Below, piece after piece: positions 34,111-43,624 of a stretch of DNA of 59,593 nucleotides. Position 1 is the first letter of the stretch. Every line of letters starts with the position of its first letter. The translations under genes were made by a program, and so were the position numbers. Location: assembly GCA_002423185.1 (NCBI GenBank), contig DIUX01000003.1, positions 1-59,593 on the forward strand. The letters are read 5' to 3'. This DNA is from Micavibrio sp. UBA6147 (GTDB lineage: Bacteria; Pseudomonadota; Alphaproteobacteria; Micavibrionales; UBA1664). The notes under the pieces were generated by a model, which was not told where the DNA came from, did not search any database, and was given only the letters and a program-made list of their open reading frames with translations.

Positions 34111-36465
34111 ATGACAGAAACAGGCACAGACTCAAAACACCAAAACGGCGCGGCATTACTGGCGGAAATGGACAAAACCATGCCGCAAAAAGTGGCTGTG
34201 TGCGCGGCGCATTTATTGTTGCCGGAGGGCAGTATTGTCCTTGATGCAGGGTGCGCCAACGGCATGGCGACCGCCTATTTCGCCCTGAAAAACCCGCATG
34301 TACGGGTGATCGGCCTTGATTACGACCAAGACTATATCGCCGCCGCCCGCGCAACATATGGCGATATTCCCAATCTGGAGTTTGTGATTGGCGATTTGAC
34401 CAAGCTCGACCTTGGCGGGCGCAAGCTGGATGCGGTTTTGAACCTTAGTATCCTGCATGAACCCTATTCCTATACCGGATATCGCAAGCAAACGGTTGAG
34501 GACATTATCGCCGCCGAGATCAAAAACCTCAAAACCGGCGGGATTATCATCAACCGCGATTTTGTGATGCCTGATAATCCGGAGGAGATGGTTTATATCG
34601 CCCTCCCCGACACGCCGTTTGCGGCGGGCAAGGCGGAGGTAGGAGGCAGCCCTTATGACTCTCTTTCGATGGCGGCGTTCTTTCTTGAATATGCGCGGGA
34701 AGCGATGCGTTTTGACGGCGGCGACCCCGATGGGCATATCAAAGGATTTTTCACCGAAGAGGTCACCGACCAATTTGAGGCCGCCGAAGACCAGATTCCA
34801 AAAGGGTGGCGGGTATTTTCGGTGCAGCATCACTTCGCATGGGAATTTATCTGGCGGATGCATTACCGCACGCGGTTTTTGAACGAGGCCGAAGAAAAAT
34901 ACTCGTTTTGGACGATGAAGGACCATCAAGCCGTTCCCGAAAAACTCGGCGCCCGCGTGGTCTATGCCGCGCATCACGAAAATCCCTGGCTTTTGGACAA
35001 TCGTTACGCCCCGAATGCGATGTTGTTTGACCGCAACAAAGCCCCTCTTCCGTTGCCGCCATCGAATTTTATCTCGGTTTTGCAAAAACTCGCCCCATCG
35101 GAATCCATTACGCTGCGCGAACACCGCGCCGCCGACAAGCCGCCGTCTTACCTGCGCCTCAAATCCTTTGAAAATACCCATAACGGGTATATTTACGATA
35201 TGGTTGAGCGCCCCGGGGGCGATGTGGTGGATGTGTTGCCGTATTTCTTTGATACGGACGGAACATTGCATGTCTATGCGAAGGATCAATACCCCCGCCC
35301 GATTGCCAATATTCGCCCGCGCAAGATGAGCCCTAATCTCGACCGCAAAACATGGTCGGGGCATATGATTGAACCCCTCGCCGCGGCGAATATCGGAGCC
35401 AATATCGGCGCGGACGGGATGCAGAAGATGAAAAAGGCCGTTCACGCCGTGTTGACCGAGCGAGCGCATTTTTCACTGGCGGCGGCGCTGCGCCCCGACC
35501 AGCTTCACATCACCCAATACTACCCCGCTCCCGCCGAATTAAACGAACGTGTCTATGCCGTTCGCGCCGATGTGACGGGCATTGAACGCGGCGCGGATCA
35601 CCTGTCCGGCGGATATTCGGGCTTTAGCAATGACGGGCATTATAAGGCCTTCAGCGCCGCGAATTTATTGCAAGCCGCACAGGCCGGCATGTTGCCGGAG
35701 GCACGGCTCGAAACCAACATCTATGCCTTGATGCGGGAAACAGGCCAAACCCCGAGCGAATGGCTTGGCCATCATGTTGATCCCGCGGCACGGGGGGATA
35801 TTACGCCCGTATCCTTGGACTCCGCCTTGGCGGGGCAAAAACTCTATAAAGTGTTTGAGGAAACCGCCAAGCGATCCCACTGGCTCGACATCAAGCGCTC
35901 GGAATTTCATGAAGTTGCCCTGCATGACGGGCATGAGCGTGTTTTGGCGCGCAAGGAGCTGGAATTCATCGTCCCCGCCAGCAATAATGTCACGACCAAT
36001 TCGGTCATGGCCTTGCCCGTTATCAAAGACCCCGCCAGCGGCGAGATTTTGATTGGCGTTAAGAAAATTACGCCCATTCAATCGCAATTCGCCGCCGTGC
36101 AAGGGCGCGAAGACCATAGCGGATTGCTCAGCCTTGCTTGCTATCGCTTGCCGCACACGGTGGATCATATCCAAAAAGTGCCGGATTGGCTGGCGGAGCA
36201 AACGGGGAGCCCGAAATCCGCCATCAAGAAACTCGGCGAAGGCTATTTCCCCAGCCTCGGCGTCATGCCACACCGCATTTTCCCCTTTGTCGTGACCGAC
36301 CCCGGCAAGGCATTGGTGGAGCGATGCGATTTTATCCCGCTGCGCGAGATGTATCAAAACCTTCATAGGATTGAGGATTTATCCTTGCTGAACGCCGTGT
36401 TTCGGGTGACGCACGCCTTGAATCTGTGGCCGCAATACAGCAAAACAAAACCTCCCCGCCCCTAA
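34111..36465 (+). CDS. Methyltransferase fused to two degenerate Nudix-like modules
   Basis: 784 residues from the ATG at 34111, preceded by AGGGG, or 803 from a GTG at 34054. Part 1 is a class I SAM methyltransferase: VLDAGCANGMATAYF is the SAM loop, and VIGLDYDQDYIAAARATYGD and LDAVLNLSILHEPYSYTGYR follow. Part 2 (about residues 340-500) and part 3 (about 600-760) read like ADP-ribose-pyrophosphatase-type Nudix domains: DVVDVLPYFFDTDGTLHVYA with ITQYYPAPAELNERVYAVRA, then NSVMALPVIKDPASGEILIG with YFPSLGVMPHRIFPFVVTD. The REx2EE metal-binding core is missing in both, so they are probably binding rather than catalytic. Substrate unknown. Confidence 0.7.
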   Translation: MTETGTDSKHQNGAALLAEMDKTMPQKVAVCAAHLLLPEGSIVLDAGCANGMATAYFALKNPHVRVIGLDYDQDYIAAARATYGDIPNLEFVIGDLTKLDLGGRKLDAVLNLSILHEPYSYTGYRKQTVEDIIAAEIKNLKTGGIIINRDFVMPDNPEEMVYIALPDTPFAAGKAEVGGSPYDSLSMAAFFLEYAREAMRFDGGDPDGHIKGFFTEEVTDQFEAAEDQIPKGWRVFSVQHHFAWEFIWRMHYRTRFLNEAEEKYSFWTMKDHQAVPEKLGARVVYAAHHENPWLLDNRYAPNAMLFDRNKAPLPLPPSNFISVLQKLAPSESITLREHRAADKPPSYLRLKSFENTHNGYIYDMVERPGGDVVDVLPYFFDTDGTLHVYAKDQYPRPIANIRPRKMSPNLDRKTWSGHMIEPLAAANIGANIGADGMQKMKKAVHAVLTERAHFSLAAALRPDQLHITQYYPAPAELNERVYAVRADVTGIERGADHLSGGYSGFSNDGHYKAFSAANLLQAAQAGMLPEARLETNIYALMRETGQTPSEWLGHHVDPAARGDITPVSLDSALAGQKLYKVFEETAKRSHWLDIKRSEFHEVALHDGHERVLARKELEFIVPASNNVTTNSVMALPVIKDPASGEILIGVKKITPIQSQFAAVQGREDHSGLLSLACYRLPHTVDHIQKVPDWLAEQTGSPKSAIKKLGEGYFPSLGVMPHRIFPFVVTDPGKALVERCDFIPLREMYQNLHRIEDLSLLNAVFRVTHALNLWPQYSKTKPPRP

Positions 36466-36487
36466 AAAAGCAACGGAAGACGCCCAT

Positions 36488-37303
36488 TCACAGAGTCTTG
36501 CCCCTAGTCTGTTTTGGGGTCGGTTTTGGCGGGCGGCGGCATTGATTCCAGAATTTTGTGAATCGCTCGCTTTGGAGAAGCGCCGCGCCCAAGGGGGTTG
36601 CGTCATTGATCTCGATCACGATGCTGCGCGGGAGCGGAATATCATGCCCCGCATCGCGCTGCGCAGCCTTCGCCCACTCACCGCTCAGGCGGCTTCGCGG
36701 GCGGCAATATTGGTCGAAAATCGTGCTGAGCCTCAAGGATAAATCCATCGTGCCGCGCGTTGCCATGCGGCGGATGTCGGCATTGGTTTTGCGCACATCA
36801 ATTGCCAGCGGCACGGCGGGGAATTTTTCGTGGCGGCGCGTTGCCCGCCACGGCACGGCGCCGAAGGTGAGAATATTCAACCCGCCTTCAGGCACAGCAG
36901 ATTGAAGGGCGCGGAGTTCTTTCTCGCCTTGAACCTCTTGCTTTGAAAAATCCAGACACACCGCATGGTCAAACCCGACACGAACATCGCGCCCCGCCAT
37001 TCGAATGGTTTTATGCGTCCCTTGCACCAAAAAACGGTCGATGGAGTACGGGCTCTCGGCCTCGACCTCGCCATGCTTGACGCGCTGTGCCAGCAAATCG
37101 TCAATATCGTGATGGTCGCTGAGGCTGTACAGCCCCGCCAGCGGAACGAGTGATTTGGCGGATTGCGTGTCGCCCGTCATGAGAAGGTCAAAAGACTGCC
37201 CCTGTCTTTGAAAAAAATCCGCAGGCACTGCGTCAAACAGGCTTTGCGAAAAGCGGATCAGTTCGGCGCGGTTTTGTGCGACATAGGTTCTTTGGTGAAT
37301 CAT
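36488..37303 (-). CDS. Orphan protein, 271 residues
   Basis: Not recognised. Starts MIHQRTYVAQNRAELIRFSQ. Mixed alpha/beta composition with DDLLAQRVKHGEVEAESPYS and VRVGFDHAVCLDFSKQEVQG; a basic C-terminus PPKPTPKQTRGKTL. No signal peptide. Convergent with the methyltransferase gene (22 bases apart) and likely in one unit with the upstream Hint protein, 21 bases away. Confidence 0.7.
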   Translation of the reverse strand: MIHQRTYVAQNRAELIRFSQSLFDAVPADFFQRQGQSFDLLMTGDTQSAKSLVPLAGLYSLSDHHDIDDLLAQRVKHGEVEAESPYSIDRFLVQGTHKTIRMAGRDVRVGFDHAVCLDFSKQEVQGEKELRALQSAVPEGGLNILTFGAVPWRATRRHEKFPAVPLAIDVRKTNADIRRMATRGTMDLSLRLSTIFDQYCRPRSRLSGEWAKAAQRDAGHDIPLPRSIVIEINDATPLGAALLQSERFTKFWNQCRRPPKPTPKQTRGKTL

Positions 37304-37324
37304 GACGGCCTTATCGTTTCGTGC

Positions 37325-38440
37325 CTACATCGCCGGCGCGGTGGCATCGCGGTGTCTGTCGAAACAGGCAAGCCTCAGGCGTTGTTTGAAGGTCAAATTG
37401 CCTGCATTCGCGGCGTTCCAGTTTTCACACAAGGATCGGTTTGCCTTGTTTTTATCGTGGCGGGCGGTGAATTCTTTTAACTGTTTGCCCTGCGTGATGA
37501 TGGGGCGGGCGGGTTGAGCCGCAAAGCCCAAATCCTTGGCCTCAGGCAAGATCGCCTCAATCTCCGCCCGCGCCTGCTTGCCGACGGCTTGTAGCGCCAT
37601 CGGGGCGGCAAGAAGGCTCTCAGTCGGGGCATCATTGGCGATGACAATTTCGTGTTTGTCGCATAAGAAATGAAAATACTCGACCATGGAAACATCGTTT
37701 GCGATGCTGATCCCCTCAAGCCCGACCAGCTTTTTGGCGGCGATCAGGACTTCCTTCACCCCGAACATTTTTTCAACGATGGGCGAGGCCACGAGCATAC
37801 GATGCTGGGGCGATACCAGAAGGTCTTTGGCGGGCAAGCCATTGCCCAATGCGCCTTGCTGGATCCGCACGGGGCGCAAATTCGGGTTTTGTTCAAGCTC
37901 TTGCGCATCCAGACTGCGCCCGCCGATCCAGCGAATGGGCTGTTCGCCATTATCGGCGGTTATGATCAAATCGCCTTGTTTCAATTCCTCAATCGGGCAA
38001 GGGCCTAGGGGCGTTTCGATATAGGTTCCTTTGGCGAAGCACGGCACATGACACCCATCGCCGCCTCCGTCACCGCCAAATGTCACGGGGTCGAAATTGG
38101 AATGCAGGTCTTTTTTGATGAAGTCACTCAAATCCGTGCCTTCTTCGATGCAATTGGTGCTGTATAATGTGCCGGTGGGGCCTTTGCCGCCCGCTACACC
38201 GTCAAACAACACGCATTTTGCACCGCCATTCAGGCCGATCCCATTGCCGATTGTCGCATCGCGAAATTCAAAGCGGTTGATCAATCCATCATTATCCTCG
38301 TCAATGATGATGAGCGCCGCATCGTCATTGGGGTCAATTGGTTCGTTTGAGCCATATAATGCGATTGTGACCAGATCAGAATCGGATGATGCCACACCGT
38401 TTAAAACCGGCGTTGCATAGACTTGGTAATAGCTTGCCAT
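37325..38440 (-). CDS. Hint-domain protein
   Basis: 371 residues from MASYYQVYATPVLNG (ATG at 38440; an in-frame extension to 38494 has less support). N-terminal acidic repeat-like part with an EF-hand-like segment, DEDNDGLINRFEF. Next comes a Hint_2-type domain at about 130-310: CFAKGTYIETPLGPCPIEEL, GDLIITADNGEQPIRWIGGR, LLVSPQHRML, then YFHFLCDKHEIVIANDA. Hint domains self-cleave or ligate in hedgehog-, toxin- and intein-type proteins. The Cys opening the domain is present, so processing at it is plausible. No signal peptide is clear. Confidence 0.85.
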   Translation of the reverse strand: MASYYQVYATPVLNGVASSDSDLVTIALYGSNEPIDPNDDAALIIIDEDNDGLINRFEFRDATIGNGIGLNGGAKCVLFDGVAGGKGPTGTLYSTNCIEEGTDLSDFIKKDLHSNFDPVTFGGDGGGDGCHVPCFAKGTYIETPLGPCPIEELKQGDLIITADNGEQPIRWIGGRSLDAQELEQNPNLRPVRIQQGALGNGLPAKDLLVSPQHRMLVASPIVEKMFGVKEVLIAAKKLVGLEGISIANDVSMVEYFHFLCDKHEIVIANDAPTESLLAAPMALQAVGKQARAEIEAILPEAKDLGFAAQPARPIITQGKQLKEFTARHDKNKANRSLCENWNAANAGNLTFKQRLRLACFDRHRDATAPAM

Positions 38441-38553
38441 CGATAAATTTCCCAACTGACTATGAATAAATGCGCGCGAATTTGTGCGCCCCATTCTTAT
38501 ACATATTTTGCATAATAATTACAAATGCTTTTTGAGGGCGGCGTGTTGATGGC

Positions 38554-39618
38554 CTATTGAGGGAAGTTTTTCCGTGTTTTGTTGGCGAAGGCAACGAGGG
38601 AGAGCATCACCGGAACCTCAACCAAAACCCCGACAACGGTTGCCAAAGCGGCGCCGGAATGAAGGCCGAACAGGCCGATCGCCACCGCAACGGCCAATTC
38701 AAAGAAGTTCGATGTGCCGATGAGTGCCGCAGGCGCAGCCGTCGCAAACGGCACGCGCCAAAGATACGCCCAGCCATAGGCGATGGCGAAGATGCCATAG
38801 CCTTGGATCAACAACGGAATCGCAATCAGGCCGATGATCATTGGTTTTTCAACGATTGTTTCGGCCTGAAACCCGAACAGCAACACCACCATCGCCAGCA
38901 AGCCCATGATGGAATACGGCTTTATCCGCGCCGTGAACCGCGCAATGTGATGAGGGTCGCCGGAGCGGTCGAGCTTTTTGCGCGTGCCGTACCCCGCGCC
39001 GAGCGGAATAAGCACATATAAAATGACCGAGAGCAACAAAACCTCCCACGGCACGATGATGTCCGTCACACCGAGGAGCAGTGCCACAATCGGCGCAAAC
39101 GCAACCACCATGATAAGGTCGTTCACGGACACCTGAACCAGCGTGTAATTGGCGTCGCCTTTGACGAGCTGGCTCCACACAAACACCATCGCCGTACACG
39201 GCGCAACGCCGAGCAAGATCATCCCCGCGATATATTCTTTGGCGTCTTGAGGGCTCACCAACCCTGCGAAAATATACTCAAAAAACAACACCCCGAGCGC
39301 CGCCATGGTGAATGGCTTGATGAGCCAATTGACAACCAACGTGATGCACAGGCCTTTCGGTTTTTTGCCGACATCCTTAATGCTGGCGAAATCGACATTG
39401 ACCATCATCGGGTAAATCATCACCCAGATCAAAACCGCGACCACAAGATTCACGCCCGCATATTCCAGCGCGGCAATAGCCTTGAAACCATCCGGCACAA
39501 TCAACCCAAGCCCAACCCCAGCGGCAATACCCAGCCCGACCCAGAGGGAGAGATAGCGTTCGAACAGCCCCATAGAGGGTTCGGCGTTCGTCGCCAACGG
39601 TAAACCCTCTATGCTCAT
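38554..39618 (-). CDS. acr3: Arsenite efflux permease, ACR3 family
   Basis: Exports As(III). 354 residues, ten membrane segments. Characteristic PMMVNVDFASIKDVGKKPKG, the conserved Cys in GVAPCTAMVFVW (transmembrane segment 4), and HSGAALATVVGVLVEVPVML with the essential Glu. Overlaps the arsC stop by 4 bases. Last gene of the ars operon. Confidence 0.97.
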   Translation of the reverse strand: MSIEGLPLATNAEPSMGLFERYLSLWVGLGIAAGVGLGLIVPDGFKAIAALEYAGVNLVVAVLIWVMIYPMMVNVDFASIKDVGKKPKGLCITLVVNWLIKPFTMAALGVLFFEYIFAGLVSPQDAKEYIAGMILLGVAPCTAMVFVWSQLVKGDANYTLVQVSVNDLIMVVAFAPIVALLLGVTDIIVPWEVLLLSVILYVLIPLGAGYGTRKKLDRSGDPHHIARFTARIKPYSIMGLLAMVVLLFGFQAETIVEKPMIIGLIAIPLLIQGYGIFAIAYGWAYLWRVPFATAAPAALIGTSNFFELAVAVAIGLFGLHSGAALATVVGVLVEVPVMLSLVAFANKTRKNFPQ

Positions 39619-40025
39619 AGCAATTCGCTTTCTATTCTGTTTTTCAGCATATAAAACGCCTCATCAAAGGCGGCGGTGATGGTGTCTTCGCCCCCCGTTG
39701 CCGCGGCGGGGTCGGGGGTAGGCCAGTGCAGTTTTTGGTGCTTGCCGAAGAATACGGGGCAGGTTTCCGCCGCGGCGGCGTCGCAGACCGTGATGACCAC
39801 ATCGAATTCTTTGCCCGCGAATTCATCCCATGACTTGCTGCGCGGTTGTCCAGCGTCAATGTTATGGCGGTTGAGGGTTTCGATGGATTTCGGGTGGACA
39901 TAGCCGGCGGGCTTGCTCCCCGCACTCACCGCTTTATAGCGCCCCGCGCCAAGGCTGTTAATCAGGCACTCCGCCATCACTGAACGGCACGAATTACCGG
40001 TACAAAGCACAAGCACGTTTTTCAT
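39615..40025 (-). CDS. arsC: Arsenate reductase, low-molecular-weight phosphatase type
   Basis: Reduces arsenate to arsenite. 136 residues from MKNVLVLCTGNSCRSVMAEC. The P-loop CTGNSCR (CX5R) holds the first catalytic Cys, and the redox Cys pair is in VITVCDAAAAETCPVF. A frame extension to 40094 lacks a site, and the ATG at 40025 overlaps the previous stop by one base, showing translational coupling. Thioredoxin-linked class. Confidence 0.96.
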   Translation of the reverse strand: MKNVLVLCTGNSCRSVMAECLINSLGAGRYKAVSAGSKPAGYVHPKSIETLNRHNIDAGQPRSKSWDEFAGKEFDVVITVCDAAAAETCPVFFGKHQKLHWPTPDPAAATGGEDTITAAFDEAFYMLKNRIESELL

Positions 40026-40474
40026 CAGCAGCACCCACCGGCAGGCGAACAACACGCCGCGCTTTTTTGTTCCGGCTTGTTCGGTATGCCGCATGCATCC
40101 TGCGCAAGGCAGGCCGTGTATTTGTTGGTGAGGATAAAATCCGACCCGTCAAAGCTCAAGCCGAATTTGCCGATGGTTGATTGTTGGCATTCGACCTCAA
40201 TCTCGTAATCGGCCTCGCCCAGCACTTTTTTGCACAGATCGAGGATATGAAGGAATTTTTGCGGGGCAAGGCGGTGGTCGTAATCGCCCGCCTCCCAAAG
40301 CTGGAAATTCGCGTATGTTTCGGTGCGTTCGGTGCCGCCGCAATCAATGAAATGCTTCGTGACAAGGCCGATTTCCGTGACATGGAAATGGGGCGGCAGA
40401 ACCCGCCCATCCGGCAATTTGAAATTCACCGCGCCGATGCCCTCAAGGGCTTGTTTTACATCCGATATTTTCAT
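40025..40474 (-). CDS. DUF6428-like protein of the arsenic operon
   Basis: 149 residues. Starts MKISDVKQALEGIGAVNFKL, with LPPHFHVTEIGLVTKHFIDC and QLWEAGDYDHRLAPQKFLHI, the pattern of small proteins found within ars operons (assigned to DUF6428 from memory). The tail CGIPNKPEQKSAACCSPAGG CC ends with a cluster of Cys (ACCSPAGGCC), suited to binding a soft metal or arsenite. An arsenic chaperone role is inference. Confidence 0.78.
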   Translation of the reverse strand: MKISDVKQALEGIGAVNFKLPDGRVLPPHFHVTEIGLVTKHFIDCGGTERTETYANFQLWEAGDYDHRLAPQKFLHILDLCKKVLGEADYEIEVECQQSTIGKFGLSFDGSDFILTNKYTACLAQDACGIPNKPEQKSAACCSPAGGCC

Positions 40475-40496
40475 GGGTTATTCCTTTTTTCTACTT

Positions 40497-40847
40497 CTAG
40501 CAACATTGGTTGAGTTCGATGATCGAACAGCCTTTTTTCTCGTCTTCGCGGATACTGGCGAAATCCTCGCTGCAACAATCCTTGACGATAAAACCGATCA
40601 AACCGCGCACACGGTCAAAATTGGCCGCATAAATCACCGACCGCCCCTCGCGGCGTGAGGACACTATTCCCGCGTTCGACAGATGGTTCAGGTGAAATGA
40701 CATGGTGTTATGCGGCGTGCCTAATTTCTCGCTCAACGCCCCCGCCGCCAAGCCCTGAGGCCCCGCCTTCACCAACAACCGAAACGCCGCAAGGCGTGTT
40801 TCCTGCGACAGCGCGTCAAACATGATTATTGCTTCTTGTATGTCCAT
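40497..40847 (-). CDS. arsR: ArsR-family arsenite-responsive repressor
   Basis: 116 residues from MDIQEAIIMFDALSQETRLA. Winged HTH with GTPHNTMSFHLNHLSNAGIV. The C-terminal cysteines KDCCSEDF and KKGCSIIELNQCC fit the ArsR type in which a C-terminal Cys pair plus a third Cys binds As(III). First gene of the operon, with an operator across its start. Confidence 0.93.
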   Translation of the reverse strand: MDIQEAIIMFDALSQETRLAAFRLLVKAGPQGLAAGALSEKLGTPHNTMSFHLNHLSNAGIVSSRREGRSVIYAANFDRVRGLIGFIVKDCCSEDFASIREDEKKGCSIIELNQCC

Positions 40848-40868
40848 ATGTCTAGAATAATGGACATA
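40839..40868 (-). promoter_or_regulatory. ArsR operator overlapping the arsR start
   Basis: Perfect 9-bp inverted repeat TATGTCCAT / ATGGACATA with a 12-base spacer (40839-40847, 40860-40868). The arsR start codon lies inside one arm, so the repressor likely blocks its own transcription. Confidence 0.75.
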
Positions 40869-40982
40869 TATAAGTTTTGTCAAGATCATAAAATCACGGC
40901 AACCCAGAAATGTGATTTGAGTTTTATGGCTTTTTGGCTATAAATGAATGCACATAAAAATAATAATGAGCGGGGAAATATT

Positions 40983-43604
40983 ATGGCGACAGCCAAAAAA
41001 CCGAAGAAGAAACTGGTTGTTTTAGGCTCCGGCGTGATGGGGCAAGGGATTGTGGCGACGGCGGCGAATAATCCCGAGCTTGAGGTCGTCGTCCTCGATA
41101 TTCAGCCAAGAGATTACCAAGCCGACCCTGCCAAATACGACCATAATCCGAATTTTATAGCCGACAGCGCCATTAAGGGCATGATTGAGCGCGACCAAAA
41201 GGAACTCGCCAAGGGCAGCAACGGGCGACCTTGGCTGATGAGCGATCAGGCAGCGAGGCGGATTACGACGGGAAATATGGATGATGATTTTGACCAGCTT
41301 TTGGACGCCGATATCGTTATCGAAACCATCATTGAAAAACTCGAGATCAAGCAAGCTCTGTTTGAGCGGATTGATCAAGAGATTTTGCCGAACAATCCTG
41401 ATTTGCTGATTGCATCGAATAGTTCCACGGTGGAGCTCCACCGCTCTTCGAAAAATTGCAGCGCGGCGTTTAAGAAGCAGTTCGGACTGATGCATTTCAA
41501 CAACCCTGTGCCATTGATGATGTCTTGCGAAATGGTGGCAACGACACAGACGAATCAAAGCGTTGCCAAGGCTTTGAACGAATTTGCTCAAAACGACCTT
41601 GGCAAGGTTTTACTGCACGGGAAGGACGTGTCGGGCTTTATCGCCAATCGCATCGGATGTTTTTGGTGGGAAACGGGGATTGAGGAGGCGATGAATCTCG
41701 GCCTGTCGATCAACGAGGCCGACGCGGCGGTTCAGCGTGCAGGCATTCCGAGCACGGGGGTTTTCGGGCTGATTGATTTGATTAACCACGAAACGGCCTA
41801 TCATCTTTCGACCTCTATGCAGCATCATTTACCAAGCAAAGACGGGGCGGTCTATGGACGGATTTATCAGGGGGCGCGCTCCATCCCCAAGGAAATGTTC
41901 GACCAAGGCTATGTCGGACGCAAGAGCGGCAGTCAGGGCGGCTATTACCGAATTGAGAAAAAAGGTGATGAGAAAATCATCAAGACACTTGATATTCAGG
42001 CGAGCGGTTTTGACCCGCAAAGCTATGCCGAGCGGCGTTTGCCCGAATGGGAGTCTTTGGAGGCGGAAGACCTTAAGACGTTGATGGAAACGAAAGACGC
42101 AGGCGGGCAATATATACGCACGGTGTTTTTGAAAACATTTGCCCATGCGGCTTCGATCGCGCCCGAGATCGCCCATGATATCAGCGCGATTGACCACACG
42201 ATGCGCCTGAGTTTCGGATGGGCGAAAGCACCGTTTGAGATGATGGACGAACTGGGCATTGATTGGGTTGTACAGGCCATGCAGGCGGAGAAGATTGCTG
42301 TTCCTGCAATACTGGTGAAGATGCGCGATCAGAAGATGCGTTTTTACAAGACCGAAAACGGCGCCCAAAAACAAATCACGCTTGATGGGGCGGGATATGA
42401 GGATATTCCCGCGCTTGTGCCTGACGCGATTTCGCTTGCACAGGTGAAGAAGGCGCAGGGGCAACCCCTTCTTGCGGGTCAATCCGCCAGCCTTCATGAT
42501 ATCGGGGACGGTGTGGTGTGTCTGGAACTGCACAGTAACGAAGTCAATGCAATTGATCCGTCTGCGATGAAGATTATTAATGACGCGATCAGGTTCGTTG
42601 AGGGCAGTCGGGGCAAATATAGCGCGATGGTGATTTATAATGAGGGCAAGCAATTCTGTGCGGGGGCGAATGTAGCCTTGATGCAGGAATTTGAGCGCCG
42701 GAATGACGGGTCATTGGAAGGAATGCTGTTCGGAACGCAGGACGTGATGACGGCTTTGAAATGCGCGTCTTTCCCCGCCATCGCGGCGGTGCATGGCGCG
42801 GTGCTCGGCGGTGGGTTGGAACTGGTGAAAGCCTGTGACGGCGTGGTGGCAAAACCGATTACAAAATCCGCTTTGGTCGAGGCCAATATCGGGCTTGTCC
42901 CTGGATGGCTCGGCGTTTATGAAACTTTGATCGAGGCGTTCGGGCGGATGTCTGATCCTGAAGAGGCGGTCAGGCTTGCGTATCGAATGCTGACCGAGCC
43001 TGAAATGTCGCGCTCTGCGGAAACGGCGATTGAGAATTTGTCTTTGCCGCTTGATACGAAAATCGTGATGAATAAGGCGCGGTTACTGACCGAAGGCAAG
43101 GCGATGGCTCTGGCCAAAGTGGCGGGCTACCAAGCGCCGACATTGGCGGAAGATGCGCTGTCTTTGCCTGATGAGGCGCTGTTTAAAAATTTGGCAAAAG
43201 AAGCGGAAGCCCTTGTTGATGCAGGGAAAATCAAGCCGCATGATTATGTGGTGCGGCTTGCCGTGCTGGGTATTTTATCCGGCGGCGGCAAGAGTAAAGC
43301 CACGCGCAGTGATATTGCGTATCTGGAGCGCACGACGCTCTCGGCTTTGCTACGAAGTCAGGGCGGCAAGGCGGCGATTGACCGAAATCTGTTCAAGGGG
43401 AAGGACGGGCTGGCGGCTCCCGCCACGAAAGAGGCCGCACTGTCTGATTATAAGGAAAAATGGGAGGATGCCGTGCAGGCTACGCCGAAAGATCATTTGA
43501 CAGGCGCCCCACTTCCCGATGATGTTAGCCATAGGGGCCGCGCCAAAATGGACGATCTGGCACAAAAAGCAGATGCGTTTTTGACGGCGAATTTGAAGAA
43601 ATAA
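40983..43604 (+). CDS. Fused 3-hydroxyacyl-CoA dehydrogenase / enoyl-CoA hydratase
   Basis: Two steps of fatty acid beta-oxidation in one chain of 873 residues. GGGG stands 7 bases before the ATG at 40983; an upstream ATG at 40944 is weaker. The dehydrogenase comes first: GSGVMGQGI binds NAD and FGLMHFNNPVPLM holds the catalytic His. The hydratase follows: QFCAGANVALMQEF and VHGAVLGGGLELVKACDGVV with the catalytic Glu, then ALVEANIGLVPGWLGVYE. This is the reverse of the FadB order, in which the hydratase is N-terminal. First gene of a five-gene operon with thiolase and prpBCD. Confidence 0.95.
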   Translation: MATAKKPKKKLVVLGSGVMGQGIVATAANNPELEVVVLDIQPRDYQADPAKYDHNPNFIADSAIKGMIERDQKELAKGSNGRPWLMSDQAARRITTGNMDDDFDQLLDADIVIETIIEKLEIKQALFERIDQEILPNNPDLLIASNSSTVELHRSSKNCSAAFKKQFGLMHFNNPVPLMMSCEMVATTQTNQSVAKALNEFAQNDLGKVLLHGKDVSGFIANRIGCFWWETGIEEAMNLGLSINEADAAVQRAGIPSTGVFGLIDLINHETAYHLSTSMQHHLPSKDGAVYGRIYQGARSIPKEMFDQGYVGRKSGSQGGYYRIEKKGDEKIIKTLDIQASGFDPQSYAERRLPEWESLEAEDLKTLMETKDAGGQYIRTVFLKTFAHAASIAPEIAHDISAIDHTMRLSFGWAKAPFEMMDELGIDWVVQAMQAEKIAVPAILVKMRDQKMRFYKTENGAQKQITLDGAGYEDIPALVPDAISLAQVKKAQGQPLLAGQSASLHDIGDGVVCLELHSNEVNAIDPSAMKIINDAIRFVEGSRGKYSAMVIYNEGKQFCAGANVALMQEFERRNDGSLEGMLFGTQDVMTALKCASFPAIAAVHGAVLGGGLELVKACDGVVAKPITKSALVEANIGLVPGWLGVYETLIEAFGRMSDPEEAVRLAYRMLTEPEMSRSAETAIENLSLPLDTKIVMNKARLLTEGKAMALAKVAGYQAPTLAEDALSLPDEALFKNLAKEAEALVDAGKIKPHDYVVRLAVLGILSGGGKSKATRSDIAYLERTTLSALLRSQGGKAAIDRNLFKGKDGLAAPATKEAALSDYKEKWEDAVQATPKDHLTGAPLPDDVSHRGRAKMDDLAQKADAFLTANLKK

Positions 43605-43624
43605 TTCTACGAGGAAATAAAACC

